Shown piece after piece: positions 46,958-59,788 of a DNA stretch of 64,000 nt. A program made the translations under genes and the position numbers. Numbering within the stretch: position 1 is the stretch's first letter; each line of letters starts with the position of its first letter. The notes under the pieces were generated by a model, which saw nothing but the letters and a program-made list of their open reading frames with translations, ran no database searches and had not been told where the DNA came from. Location: contig CM041465.1 in NCBI GenBank assembly GCA_023213395.1, positions 34,727,741-34,791,740 of the forward strand, in the 5' to 3' direction. The DNA is from Cycas panzhihuaensis (lineage: Eukaryota > Cycadophyta).

Positions 46958-49900
46958 AATGACAACCTCATTTATCTCGATGCCAAGGTCATGTCAAAAC
47001 CTTTCAAAAATTGGTTTACCAAGTGCTTTGGTGAAGATATCTATAATTTGGTCCTCAATAGGTTGGTATACTAAATTAACTTCTTTATTTTGCGCATGTT
47101 CATAGATGAAGTGATGATGGACCTCAATGTATTTTGTCTTAGTACAAAAAATAAGATTCTTTATCATCTTTAATACACTTTAATTATCAAAGAATACAAG
47201 AGTGGATTGAGTCTATTTAAGACCAATTTCTATAAGAATCCTTCGTAGCTAAATTAACTTAGTAGTAACATGAACTCCTACTTTATACTCAGCTTCCATG
47301 GAGGAGAGAGCATCATTGGATTATTTCTTACAACTCCAAGAAACTATGATTAAGTTCATGTTAAAGCAATATCTTAAAGTGGAGTGGTGAGAATTCTAAC
47401 AACAAGCCTAATAAACATTTATGAATCCTTTTAAGATAGGAATATCAACGTGGTTGTAATCAAGAACAAGTTGAAATGTGCCACAAATGTACTTAAGAAT
47501 TCTTATGGTGACTTTTCAATGAGATGCCTTAGGCTGTGATATATATCTAAAGCAGATCCTAATTGCATATGAGATGTCTATGCAAGTGTGAGTAAGATAA
47601 ATCAAACTCCCTACTAGTTATCAGTATAAAGTGGGATCAAAAAAATTGCCATGTTCATCCAATGTGAGCTTGGTCCCTATTTCCATTAGTCTTAGAGAAG
47701 GTTTATAGTTTCTCATTCTGAATCACTACAAGAGTTTATTTGCATACTAAAATTATGAAAAAAATATGTGTCCAAGTTCCTACCACATCTCAATACCAAA
47801 GAAGTAGTAGAGCAACCTAATTTCAGTCATCGTAAAGTTGCTTTTGAGTTTAGACTGGAGACTAATTATTCTTTCATTATCATTCCCTATGATTGCCAAG
47901 TCATCAACATATAAAACAATGATGGTGAACATATTATTTCAAACTTGAATGTAGAGATCAAGATTAGAGGATGGATGAATAAATCTATGTTGTATAAAAA
48001 AAGGCATCAATTTTGACATATTGGGCATGAGGTGTCTTCTTAAGTCCATAAAGAGCTTTCTTGAGTTTATAAACTAGGTGTTATTTTCCTAGAATAACAT
48101 ATCTAAGAGATTGTCTTAAGAAAATTTCTTCTACAAGCTCTCTACTAAGGAAGGCGCTCTTCACATCCATATGATATGCATGCCAATTAAATTATATTAC
48201 AAGTGACATAACCAGACAAAAAATGGTCATATTAACAATAGGAAAAAAGGTTTCTTCATAGTCTATCCCCTCTCATTATTTAAATCCTTTTACTACAAGT
48301 TGAGCTTTATGATGCTTAATAGAGCCATTAGCTTGAAACTTGGTTTTATATAACCATTGATGATCAATCATCTTCTTGTTAGGTGGAAATTCTATGAGCT
48401 CCCATGTGTTATATTTTATAATAGAGTTTATTTTTTCATCTATGGTAGCTTTCTACATTTGGTCTATGATTACCTTCTCAAATGTGGAAGGCTCAAAAGA
48501 ATTAAGAACACGTGCTATTAAGGCATAATTTGTTGAATGCCTAAGTATTGATTCTCTCTTGGGACTAGGAAGAGGAGGAGATGTATCTTTTATTACTTGT
48601 AGGTACCGCTTAGGGAGTTTCTGGATACTTGATACTTCCACTTAGAGATCATCTAGTGAAATAGGTTGCACTATAGAGGTGGCATCTAAAGTTGAAGGTG
48701 AAGTAAGTAGAGTTGAGAATGGACTTAGAGTGTAAGTTGACGATGGTGTAGAAGGCTCTATAATTAATGCAAGAGACATTTCTGGCACAACAACATCATC
48801 ATCTATGATAAACTAGATCTAGGAGGGGTCCAAGTGTAGAGTTTCCTATGTAAAGATAACATCATGAGTTATATATATTTGTTTTGTAATAGGGTCATAC
48901 ACCTTATATGATTTGTATCTAGGTGCATAGCTAATGAAAATGTATTTGAGGCTTTTATCATCTAATTTCCTTTTATTTTCCTTGGGAATAAACTTATAGG
49001 CAGTACAACCAAATGTTCTGAGATGTGAGATAGTGGGATTTTGTCATGTCCAAGCCTCAGGTGTTATGTCTCTAATTACTATAGTTGTATTTCTATACGT
49101 GAAGTAGGCAGCATTAGAAATAACTTTAACCCAAAATGTAGTACCAAGGTTGTTAACATTCAACATTACTTTAGCTTTATTCACCAAATTCTGATTCATT
49201 CTTTTAGCTACACCATTCTATTGGGGTGTGTAAGGAGTGGAGAATTAGCATTTGACTCTAAATTCTTAACAAAAGATGGTGAATTTCCTAGATGTGAATC
49301 CTCGACTATTATTTGATCTCAACACTTTAATAATAATGCCGACCTCATTTTCTACTTTGGCTTTGAAGTCCTTGAAATTTTTAAAAGCTTCAAATCTGTT
49401 CCAAAGAAAGTAAACTCATACTTTATTGGAATAATCATCAATAAAGGTAATAACGTATAAACTTCTATTAAGGGATGGTATTAACATGGGTCCATATATA
49501 TTTGAGTGGATTAACCCTAATGGTTTGGAGGTACGCTATGCTCTTTTTGAGGGAAATTGCTCTTTATGTTGCTTCTCAACTATGCAAGCCTCACAAATGC
49601 AATTATCTTTTTAAATCTAAGGAAACTTATGCATCATTTAAAGCCCATATATGAGGTTGACACTCTGTATATTAAGGTGACCTAGGTGTTGGTGCCATAG
49701 TTGGTCTTTGGTGTATTTTGAAGGGGGTTGCTCTTCATTTTAGGAATATTCACCTTGGGTTTGTTTAATAGGTGGGTCTTCAACTATGATTGCTTTGCCT
49801 TTATCAAGATGAGTAGTTTATATTATAGCACATGCATCTTGATGTAGAGCAATGGAGAGTGGAACACCATCAAACTTATAAAGACCACTACCCTCATTAC

Positions 49901-50772
49901 CTATAGCAATTAACTAACTAGTTACATAATTAGTAATAGTGCAAACACCCTAACTAGAAATAAACATCTAGGTTCTACTTATCTATTTGGCTAACTAAAA
50001 GTAAATTCTATTTCATGTTAGGTACAAATAGAATATTATTGATGTGGTGATGACTATTAGAGTTCTTTTGGGAAATAGGTGCTCTACTAATATTAGTCAC
50101 ATGTTTAGAGAGATTATCTCTAAAAGTAATTGTTTGAGCCCTTATAAGATGAGCCTCTTCAAGTAACTCTTCTATACCAATTACATGCTAAGAGGCACTA
50201 GAATCTATAAACCAAGAATTTTCATCATGATAAGAAGATAATGTTGTGAAAAACAAGTGTTGAGAGTTAAACTAAGAATTAGCTATATGGCCTCCTTATT
50301 GTGAGTTCTTGTTATTCCTTTGATTTCTTAGTTGATTCCTCTATTGTTATTACCTATTATTTTGTCCTTGATTTTGGTTCTTTCCTTGGGTTCTATTTTG
50401 TTGGAAGTTCTGCCCTCCTTTTTTGCCACTTTGATTTGGTATGAGCTATAAGTTAGATTGTCTTCTCTTACAATCTACAATGATATGCCTAATATTGCTA
50501 GAATATAGGTAGGTGATAGTCTATCATGACAATTTATTTCTAAAAGGTTGTCATTATTGAGATTGTTGATTTATGTTTAAGGAACCAAATTGCTAAGCTA
50601 TAGGCTATTGTTGTGGATTATTCCTCCCATAATTCCTAGTTGTGAATATAGGAGTAGAGTCAGAAGTAGATGTTACTCTTTAACGATTCAGTATGCTCTC
50701 TTCCCTAAGCAATAATCCTTAAATAAGTGAGAGACAAAATTGTTATATTCTAGAGGAAGGATGTTGACTATA
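46958..50772 (-). pseudogene. C8 gag C-terminus and pol remnant
   Basis: Next to C9 the minus strand reads the end of gag (FCLSLI, then GLLLREESILNR). A protease-like WFIDSSAS block is near 50205, with the NNILFVPNMK block near 50040. Integrase text spans about 48850-49900. RT has the catalytic block IIVLYVDDLAIIGND at about 47880-47925, then LLYYFFGIEMW. RNase H text runs to about 46990. Frames are heavily broken; only short pieces such as 48453-48641 remain open. Confidence 0.8.
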
Positions 50773-50777
50773 CTTAA
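50773..50777. repeat. C9 target-site duplication, left copy
   Basis: CTTAA, repeated exactly at 57386-57390. Confidence 0.88.
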
Positions 50778-51231
50778 TATTAGAGAGAGTGTTATAGAGT
50801 AAAAAAATATAAACAAATTAATCATACACAGTGCACAAGATTTGGTAGGTGGAAAACCCCTTTAGATGAGAAAAATCCACCTCATAATAATAATTTATAA
50901 TATGAAATCAATAAGTAAATACATGAAGGAATTTTAGAGAAAAATGATCTTATCCTCTCTTATTTAGAAGTTAGTCAACCCTACGTACAATCTCCACTTG
51001 TTTAACCAGATCTTTGACTAAACTTTCTTACCTATCTTGACTAACTTCCTCGAATCTAGGAAGAGATATTTAAGAAGATGAAGGTTTGTTGAAATAGGCG
51101 GTTATCCATTTCAGTGAATCACATAACTAATATAGAGTAACATTAATATGATAACATTAATATTTGAATCTAACATTAATAAAAGGAACCTTATTTAAAG
51201 AATATAAAGCTAACATTAATAATTTAGAACA
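50778..51231 (-). repeat. C9 3' LTR (left)
   Basis: Starts tattagagag (TG eroded) and ends tttagaaca. Colinear with 56934-57385, for example gatttggtaggtggaaaacc and taacattaatatgataacat. Followed by tcccccttt. Confidence 0.92.
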
Positions 51232-51240
51232 TCCCCCTTT

Positions 51241-51620
51241 AATGTTAGCTTTTGTATAATAGATGATATAGAAGATAGAGGAAAGAAAAGAAGATGAAGA
51301 AGAAGACTTCAACATGGTGATATCCCTTTGATGAAGTCTTATTCAATCTTCAATAATTCTTATAGTTTAACAAACTTTGCTTTGGTCAATGGTTTTGTAA
51401 GAATGTCTGCAATCTGCAAATCTGTACGACAATAAAATAAATTAATAGTATTATCATTCACAAGATTACATATAAAGTGTTGATGTAATTCTATGTGCTT
51501 TATCCTAGAATGTGCAACAAGATTAGTAGGAATGGATATGACACCTTGATTATCAACATTAATTTTAATAGACGAGTTAGGAAATAAACCAAGTTCACTT
51601 AAGGTAATAAATTTGAAATA
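51241..51620 (-). pseudogene. C9 RNase H fragment
   Basis: Minus-strand text matches the end of copia RNase H: a block ending in FVKPLTKAKF-like residues near 51370-51400, preceded by the region corresponding to KHIELHQHF. Several stops. Nothing of RT is seen upstream. Confidence 0.55.
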
Positions 51621-52922
51621 TTATAAAGAATATTTTTTAAATAAAAACACGTACTTTGAGTTGCCTGGTCTTAAACAAAGACTTAACTTTAGATGTGAAT
51701 TTGTAAGTCAAAATGGCATCGAAATAGATCAAGTGAATAGTCGATACGTTTGCATCTGAATTAGGATTTCGATGCTTCTTTCAGAATTGAATTTGGACTC
51801 CAGATAAGAAAGTTATTAATAAAAAAGTATAAATACCCTCTTTTTATAAAGAATAAAAAATAAAATAAGGGTGAAGCCCCTTTTTATAATTGGACTAAGG
51901 TCACATAGGAGACAAAGGTGATCGAGGGACTAGTGGGTAGGGGACTAGCACCTTGCAGACCTAAAATAATGATATAATATAATTTAATTTAAAATAAACA
52001 TTAAAAATAAATAAATAAAATAATAAAATAATGGTGGTAGACCTAGATTAGAAATAAACTAAATTGAAAAGTTTTTACATACATAAAAACTTTATTTATA
52101 ATGGAACTAGTTTCACATCTACCAAAGATAAAAGACATTTGATTAACCCTAAATAGGTTTTAAACTATTTTCTGCATGCAAGGGGTTGAGGGCAGTGGGT
52201 GTTTGAGTCTCCTTCTATTTCTCTGGTCTTCCTCATATGTCTATAGAGAATGGCATTACAGATAGGCTTTAATCCCTATTTGCATTTCTACTTTACATAG
52301 GTATTTGTATGGAATGCATTGCAGATAAGCTTCAATCTCCATTGACATCTTCTATTTGGGTTTTGTCCTCTAAAATTCAACAAGATGATGGCATTTGCCT
52401 CTCAGGAAAATGGAAAAATGATGTTGCTTCCTGTCAATGATCTCTGCTAGCAGTGTGGGAATAAACCTTTGTTGGCATCATCTCATTGTTTAAATACTTT
52501 CTACAAAGTTTATCACCATGGGATTGCTACTTCTTTCACAACAACAAACATTAGTAAAAATAATTATATTAATTTTAGAAGTGCCTTTCAAGGTTTTATT
52601 TTATATATTTTATTTCATCATTACATGTGGTGGTGATCTTATTTTATTTTATATTGTAAGGTTTTAATACTATTCTAGAGTTTAAGCCTTGGCTAGATGT
52701 TTAGCTTGAATTTTAGCAGAGGGAGAGAAGGAAGCAACCTTGATATCTAATAGGATTAGTAGGCAAATAAGAGATAGGTAATTAGGTCATGGAAAACAAG
52801 TGTAATAGGGTTTTTGGTACCTATTTAAGTTTTGTAGATATATTGGTCTTATTTAGACCTTGAACAATATACAGTTTTATTTTTATAAATACAAATCTTC
52901 TAAGTACTTTGCATTTTAATAA
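51621..52922. other. C9 internal filler of unknown origin
   Basis: No coding similarity on either strand. It contains a local direct repeat of about 35 bases with a period near 63 (cagataggctttaatccc near 52259, cagataagcttcaatctc near 52322). It is probably a remnant of the deleted internal region or a captured piece. Confidence 0.45.
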
Positions 52923-52927
52923 ATATT
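52923..52927. repeat. C10 target-site duplication, left copy
   Basis: ATATT, repeated exactly at 56801-56805. Confidence 0.88.
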
Positions 52928-53250
52928 TGTTAAAATATATGACCATACCACCTAATGTAAAGTGGGCCTCCTATTTTTATGCCTAATTATGTGGAGGAAT
53001 ATTCTTAATTATGGTGACCTAATGGATGTATTTATAACTATATTTGGTACTTTAGATCTATAAATATAGATAAAAGTCCATCTTTATAATATATCATTTT
53101 GTCATAATGTGAATATTATTTATTTGTGGGTTTTCACCTATAAGGGTATCCCATGGTAATATGGTATCCTGTGCAATCTGCTTCTGCTTGTTATCTGCCT
53201 GATGTGAAAGATCTTGTTGACCTTGTTTGCTTTAATTGCATTTTCTAACA
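52928..53250 (+). repeat. C10 5' LTR
   Basis: Starts tgttaaaatat and ends ttttctaaca, the same termini as 56478-56800. A conserved TATAAATA at 53059-53066 (partner 56609-56616) is the probable promoter box. Confidence 0.95.
53059..53066 (+). promoter_or_regulatory. C10 LTR TATA box
   Basis: TATAAATA within gatctataaatatag, unchanged in both LTRs. Confidence 0.55.
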
Positions 53251-53262
53251 TGGTACCAGAGC
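53251..53262 (+). other. C10 primer binding site
   Basis: tggtaccagagc directly follows the 5' LTR. One change from the initiator tRNA-Met-type TGGTATCAGAGC. Confidence 0.85.
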
Positions 53263-55341
53263 ATGTAGGTTATGCACATGTAGATGAACATTGTTAGAGG
53301 TCTAATCGATGGTTCCAGGTCATGCTAGCTAGCTTGCCCTTAGCAGATTGGCATTCCTGATAAACTTGTAGAATAGCCACAGTAGTGAAGATGATCGCTG
53401 AGGATCCTGTGAGTCCTTTATCCATTGTTTCCAAGTACTTTGAGCCACATGGAGGTGTGTGGATGAGCGTTGACTCCATTGCCAGCCATACGAGTGTCAT
53501 TTGAACCTGCTAAAGGTGTCATATCCCTATTTGACATTACCATTGAGTTTGCATATTGTAGAGTTGATTGTCAGTGCCTATTGCTGGTGGGAGAGTGTAG
53601 AAACCCTAGTGAGCCATTGTAGTACCGTGAAATGATACTATGGTAATAAAACAAAGGTATGCTCATCATATAATAATGTTGTTGATATTTTAGGGTTTTT
53701 GATTTATATTATCACCCATATATTATATTGCTGGTTAGTTTATACTTATTACTAGTGATTGATATATTGAGTGTCTAAAATCTCACCACCCATATCCTCT
53801 GTGTTATTATATTACACTGTATGGTATATTACACCATATATCATATATGTCAGTTGCCATTATTTTTTATTAATCCTCTTATTAATATATTGCCTACATT
53901 AATAAATATTCACTGTGATGGAATCTTTGTTGGCCATCTATATTCTTATTACCCTTTATGTTCCACTCGTGTTGTAGTTTTACATTCACCTCAAGTATAT
54001 TTATGATGTTTGAGTTGTCATTTTTATATATTGAAGCTTGTATATATATTTTGTAGTCATGCAAGTATGTTTACTATGTCCAATCACCATTTTGTGATAG
54101 ATGCACATGCATTTTCTATATTTTGCAGTAGTCTTAATCCTTGGGTTGGGTGTAATCTACGTTTAGTATGCAGTAGCCCATAGTGTGATGATTACTATCC
54201 ATCCATATTCGTTGATATATATTCGCCATTTCTTGCAGTTATTTACATATTTGTGCCATCAGTATACCATATCATTGATTGCTAATTATGTATTTTATAT
54301 TTGTAGTCTGCATTGTTAATTATTTATAGTCTATGATTGATTATTCAGTTGCTTAGATTGCCGTGGATGTACACAATTTTTTGCATTGACTGTGTGTTAT
54401 TAATATACATCTTTTCATATATATATTTCATATATATTGAGTCACCAAAAGTTCGTTGCCATTCACCCTTCATATATCATTTATATTAATGTTATTTAAT
54501 ATTAAGTTACCTTTTGTGTTATCAATGTCATCTTTTTATTGAATCACTTTGATATTATTTTAAAGATGTTTAGAGCCATTGAGATGTGATATTGATATTT
54601 TATCCTTTATTTATTCACCCATGACCTCTCTCATATGAAGTAGCTCACATTTGACAGTTGCCCTTCAATGCGATACATATTAAGGCAACTATTTGAGGCT
54701 CTCTTGAGTGTATTACATGGAAAGACTGGGTAAGAGTTGGGCATGTTTTAAGAGCACTTTTGATGGACTTGTAGAGAGCCAATTTGAGGGTGATGATGGG
54801 AGAGACTAAGTGAGAAATTAGTCATGCTTGTAGGGCGAGATGAGGCATCATGTTACCTCCTTGAATGTGTTTTACGTAAGAGAGGTTGAGGGCGATGTCA
54901 AGTAAGTTTAATGGGTGAGATTGGGTGAGAGGAAGAAAAAAAGAGCATGTTTGAGATACCTTAACTGCAAGTTAATACAAACTCTATTACTGTTTAGTGT
55001 GGCATAAATCATTACAAGATTTATGTGATTATTTAGTGAAATATAAGTGGTTGATTCAATGAAAAAGAGTGATTTATTCATGATATATATTCTAGTTCAG
55101 TTACATTAGATGTATATAAGGTGAAGTTTATAATTTACTTGTATGATTGTCATTTTAGATCATTATACTTTTAATTAGTTAGATTGTTAGCATGAGCTTT
55201 GTGGCCTGGTTAAATGTTGGTTCAATATGGGTGCATATCTGAACAAGTCTGATGTGGAACCGAGATAGTGTGTTTGATAAAAATAGAAGTGTGAATGGAA
55301 AGGTCTAAGACAAGATGCCTTAAAATCAGTTATGCCTTGTC
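53263..55341 (+). other. C10 interior, left two thirds, noncoding
   Basis: No domain on either strand. 53500-54560 is AT-rich with recurring ttgccatt and tatatattga words. 54690-54940 has loosely repeated gag-rich segments (gggtgatgatgggagagact, tgggtaagagttgggcat). Confidence 0.45.
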
Positions 55342-55596
55342 ATGGTATGTATAGCTGGCCTATTAGGTTATATTATAGGTGAATATCATGATGCAAATGG
55401 TGAGGTTTGGTGCATGTTAGTGTTTGCCTCCCATGGTTTGATGGTAGAAATTGTAGCAGACAGGTATGGTACCCTTGTTGTGACTATTCGTGGCATATTT
55501 TCCTCTCGTGTGTTGTGTTTGGATCAAGTCGAAAGCCTTCCATTTATTTCCCTTGGTGCATTGGAGCGCACACATCTTAGACAAAGATTACAATAA
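55342..55596 (+). CDS. Unrecognised small open frame in C10
   Basis: 84 residues, no stop, beginning MVCIAGLLGYIIGEYHDANG. The residue mix is more protein-like than the surrounding frames (VWCMLVFASHGLMVEIVAD, VVTIRGIFSSRVLCL). I cannot match it to gag, pol or a known plant family. It could be a fragment of a captured host gene or chance. A second frame, 55669-55854 (MINLDVIELLTYYAECHLV), follows and is equally unassigned. No upstream signals support either start. Confidence 0.25.
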   Translation: MVCIAGLLGYIIGEYHDANGEVWCMLVFASHGLMVEIVADRYGTLVVTIRGIFSSRVLCLDQVESLPFISLGALERTHLRQRLQ

Positions 55597-56466
55597 GAGG
55601 ATTACAAGTGTTTGAAGCATATCGGTTGTTTAGCTTACAAACAGTGTGATCTATAGGGGAAATGCATTATGATTAATCTAGATGTTATAGAGTTGTTGAC
55701 ATATTATGCTGAGTGTCATTTGGTTACAGGTTATATCCTTCATTGGTTCACTTTTCTAAGTCGTTATTCAGCAGGTGTGGAGGTTTGTTTGCCTAACATT
55801 ATGCTTGAGACAGAAACAGGACTCAGTGACAGGTTGATGATGAAGAGTTGTTAGTTGAGTAGACATGGATTGCAGTCCCATGTTCCATTAATAGTTGAAG
55901 ACCTATAAGATGATGTAAGATTGTGGATCAACATGCTAGTCAAAACTTGAGATATATACCAACATTCCAATGAGTACAGATTCATGATGGAGAGTTGTAT
56001 TGAAGCAAAGAACCTTCTTAATTTGCAAGTTGGTAAGCTTATTATGCAGGATCTAAAGCATGAAGAAGGATTAAGGTATGATGAGATGTTTAACACCAGT
56101 CTCTATGTTTATGGTCCATTTGATCCTTACTTTAGCACCTTCAGATAATTGGGTATCGTATCATATCATATCAATGTTCCTTAACAAAGACTTGAAGAGG
56201 AGATTCACATGGTTTAAGTGGCTCAAGCTCTTGGTTTAGTCAAAGGAATATGTTTGAGTTAAATGGACAAAGTGTTAGGTGCAGAGAGAGCTATATGGTT
56301 ACAGGTCTATTGGAGCATTTCTAAAGAATTGAGCACATACAAGGCATGGCACCATTACATCTGAGTGATGATCGCTACATTGATGTTCATGCATATTGGG
56401 TTAAGTAAGGTTATCCTTGAGAGGGCATTTGTTCCCAATGATAATCCTTATTTCCCCACATTTACA

Positions 56467-56477
56467 TTAAGAGGGGA
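56467..56477 (+). other. C10 polypurine tract
   Basis: attaagagggga lies directly before the 3' LTR. AAGAGGGGA is a typical copia plus-strand primer. Confidence 0.85.
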
Positions 56478-56800
56478 TGTTAAAATATGTGACCATACCA
56501 CATAATGTAAAGTGGGCCTCCTATTTTTATGCCTACTTATGTGGAGGAATATTCTTGATTATGGTGACCTAATGGATGTGTTTATAACTATATTTGGCAC
56601 TTTAGATCTATAAATATAGATCAAAGCCCATCTTTATAATATATCATTTTGTCATAATGTGAATATTATTCATTTATGGGTTTTCACCTATAAGGGTTTC
56701 CCATGGCAATATGGTGTCCCATACAATTTACTTCTGCTTGTTATCTACCTGATGTGGAAGATCTTGTTGACTTTATTTTCTTTAGTTGAATTTTCTAACA
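56478..56800 (+). repeat. C10 3' LTR
   Basis: 323 bases, colinear with 52928-53250 without indels. Followed by ATATT. Confidence 0.95.
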
Positions 56801-56922
56801 ATATTCTTATTTTATTTATTTAAAAAAAAAAGTATGTATGAGGGTTTGATAAAAACCTTATTTCATCTTCAACTTTTGTTTGAAAAATGCATGTTTGAAG
56901 ACCCTATAATTTAGATACCCTA

Positions 56923-56933
56923 CTTTGATACCA
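56923..56933 (-). other. C9 primer binding site
   Basis: ctttgatacca reads TGGTATCAAAG on the minus strand and abuts the right LTR. Confidence 0.85.
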
Positions 56934-57385
56934 TGTTAGAGAGATGGTTATATAGTCAAAAATTATAAACAAAATAATCATACACAATGCATAAGATTTG
57001 GTAGGTGGAAAACCCCTTTAGAGGAGAAAAAACCACCTCATAATAATAATTTATAATACAAAATCAATAAGTAAATACATGAAGGAATTTTGGAGAAAAG
57101 GATCTCATCCTCTCTCGTTTAGAAGCCAACCAACCCTATGTACAATCGCCATCTATTTAACCAAATCTTTGACCAACCTTTCTTGACTATCTTGACCAAC
57201 TTTCTAGAATCTAGGAAGAGATATTTGAGAAGGTGAAGGTTCATTAAAATGGGTAATTGTCCATTTCAAGAAATCATATAACTAATATAAAGTAACATTA
57301 ATATGATAACATTAATATTTAAATCTAGCATTAATAAAAGGAATCTTATTGAAAGAATATAAAGATAACATTAATAATTCTAACA
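56934..57385 (-). repeat. C9 5' LTR (right)
   Basis: 452 bases with intact ends tgttagagag and ttctaaca. Followed by CTTAA. Confidence 0.92.
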
Positions 57386-57390
57386 CTTAA

Positions 57391-57819
57391 TGTAAGGTCA
57401 TGGTTTGAGAGTGGGGCACCAAGAGTATTAAGTTGGTTCCTAATGGTCTTTACTTTAGTTAGGTGAGAGGCAATAGAATTAGAAAAAGGGATGGTAAATA
57501 AGTAAGCTTTTAATGTGATAAATCTTTACTCATATTTCCTCTCATAAAGGGAGTATATGGTGCTCCATGCTTCATGTGAGGTACCCATGGTTTCAAAATT
57601 TTGGTCGACATGATCTTCAACCACAAGATAAATAAAGGAAAGGATAATATTATCTTTAACTTAAAATATAGTTAGGGTAATAGGATCATATGGGATTTCT
57701 CGATTCGGATTATTGGAATCCTTAGTGGGTGTAAGTTTGACAATGTCCCCATTCAAATACAGTCAAAAGTCATTCATAATCAATAAGTTTTTGATTTTTT
57801 CTTCCAAGCCAAAAGTCAT
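57391..57819 (-). pseudogene. C8 gag N-terminal part
   Basis: A possible start is ATG at 57819 (MTFGLEEKIKNLLI). The reading continues to a UBN2-type copia gag: DHVDQNFETMGTSHEAW, SIYSLYERKYE and SNSIASHLTKVKTIRNQL. It stops at the C9 insertion (LGAPLSNHDLT) and resumes at 50772 with the expected gag C-terminal text. Two or three stops interrupt it. Confidence 0.75.
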
Positions 57820-59778
57820 TGCTTCCACTTAGTTTAATATTGTTAAACACTAGTGTATAAGCTATCATGTTTTATGATTTTCTTATCTATTTACTTGATG
57901 GGATACTAGTCTAAACTATTAAAGTCTTAAAGGGTCTCTAAGAAGCCCTCATTTGATATTATATATAGTGGCACTTGCCCACACATGGAAGTTCAAGGAC
58001 TCAATATACTTTGGTACACGAACAAATTAAGCTCTATATACCTAAATATATGAGTATAAAAGGTAGACTACCCCCTTGATAATGTTTGTTCACCTGCATC
58101 AAATTTATGTCAAGTGACAGATCTCGTGAAGGACCATAATCTAAGGTACTCACCTCCTCTGGGTCTAACTTAGTCTCTAAATAATAAAGAATGGGTTTGC
58201 ACATCAACTTGCCATTAAATATGACTTATAGCTAATGTCTTTCTCTATTGTTTGTAGATTTCAAGAAAGAGCAAAAGCATATGCGAAGTGGTAACTTTAG
58301 GGTTCCTATTCATTCCCCTCGCAAGGTTGGAAAAGTCTTAGTAATTCAATTTGAGATTATCTTAATTAATCTTTCGACTTTAAATTCCTTTTAATGTGAT
58401 CTTGCTTAAGGTGATTACTCTCTTTTATTCAAAGAAAGAATAAAGGAGAACAAAAGAAGTACAAATAAATGACAAAGGATTGGGTTTAGAATACTCAAAG
58501 GAAGAGACCATGCTTGTTAATAAAGAGTAGCCTTTCTCATATAAGTAGAGAACTTACAACCATAATGCAATGTAAACATGAGTCATATATCAGATATAAA
58601 AGCCAGTCGAATGATAATAAGTAGCAAATAGTAATAAATTCCCTTTATAAAGTGTGAAATGAGTCTTTAATTAATGAAATAGGTCTTAAATAACACATAA
58701 AAAAAGGTTAATTTTAGGAGAGTAAAAGGTCCTAAAAAACTTTCCAAAATGGTCTAAAAATAGCTCCATCTTATAATGCTCTAAGTCAGGAATCTAGTGA
58801 ATTTTATGATTTAGAAAATAAATGCTCCATTACAAAGTTATGATAGAAATAATATCATCACCTCTTTATGAAGTAATAAAGGAGAAGGGATGGTATTAAG
58901 CCCCCTTAACAAGTTAGCCCCTGGTCGCTAGTCTTCTGCACATGATCGCCCACTAAAGAGAGGAAAATGCTATAGACATTACACTGAATTTTAATTCAAT
59001 TTAATTGATCAAAACCTTTGTAAAAAAAATATTACAAAGTTAAAATTTAAAAACCAAATGTCCATTAATCGAAATATCAAAGGTGTAATAGAATGAAGAA
59101 ATTTAATTGTAATCAAGTATAGATAGCATAATCTGCTTGGGGATCATAACAATAGCTCCCATAGGGCAAGGGAGGATGATTACACTCCATGTAGACCTTA
59201 TTTAGAACTCACACAAGCACCACAGAGTTGATAGAGGATGGGAGGTCTAACGACAAGCAAGCCAAGGAGTAATGAGTAAATCAGATGCTAGTCATGGCTA
59301 CTAAATACCCTCAATAATATCATTCAGGTTCTATGCACCTCGACAAAGATGGAGAGAGATAGGGGGTGAAGGACCAATTAAAAATGCTAGCTGTAAAACT
59401 AAGTGAGCATGGAGGCAATAAAGTATGAGGGTAGTTATGGAGAGTTAGTCAAGCATGAGGTCACACAAATGTGAGGGCTATTGCAGGTGACTAGATCAAA
59501 GTGCTCAAGTGAAGCAACATGGCACAGAACTATAGGTAGGCAAAAAAAATAGTAGTGAATGATAAAGATCAAATGGCATAGATAGAGTTCCTAATGATCT
59601 GAATGAATTTTGAATAGAAAGAGTGTATATTTAGAATGGATTTGAATGGGTTTCATCATGTTTCAAAATAATCTATCAATTGGGTCAAATGAAAATTCCA
59701 TTTTTGCAACGAAATAGAACTAGACCTTCTCTGATATGATACACCTACAACAAACTTAGTGAAAACAAGAGAACAGAT
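57820..59778 (-). other. C8 5' leader
   Basis: About 1.95 kb without coding signal between gag start and primer site. As in C3, the leader is long. Confidence 0.5.
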
Positions 59779-59788
59779 TCTAATACCA
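59779..59788 (-). other. C8 primer binding site
   Basis: tctaatacca reads TGGTATTAGA on the minus strand, directly touching the LTR. Confidence 0.75.

Larger units (their letters stand above)
52928..56800 (+). mobile_element. C10: non-autonomous LTR element without pol
   Basis: Plus-strand element of 3.9 kb with two LTRs of exactly 323 bases, ATATT duplications, a primer site (53251-53262) and a polypurine tract (56467-56477). About 25 differences separate the LTRs by my count, roughly 92 percent identity. Its 3.2 kb interior shows no gag, RT, RNase H or integrase motif on either strand. It is the innermost and so the latest insertion of the five-level stack. It fits the class of large non-autonomous derivatives moved in trans by a related copia. 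Confidence 0.9.
50778..57385 (-). mobile_element. C9: internally deleted Ty1/copia element containing C10
   Basis: Minus-strand element with 454- and 452-base LTRs, a polypurine tract (51232-51240) and a primer site (56923-56933). Only the RNase H end of pol (51241-51620) is recognised. The other 1.4 kb of internal sequence has no pol or gag, so this copy could not move on its own. C10 is inserted close to its 5' leader. Confidence 0.88.

Noticed and set aside
52923-56805. C10 as a DNA transposon or MITE
   Set aside because: Direct (not inverted) 323-bp terminal repeats with a primer site and purine tract show it is an LTR element.
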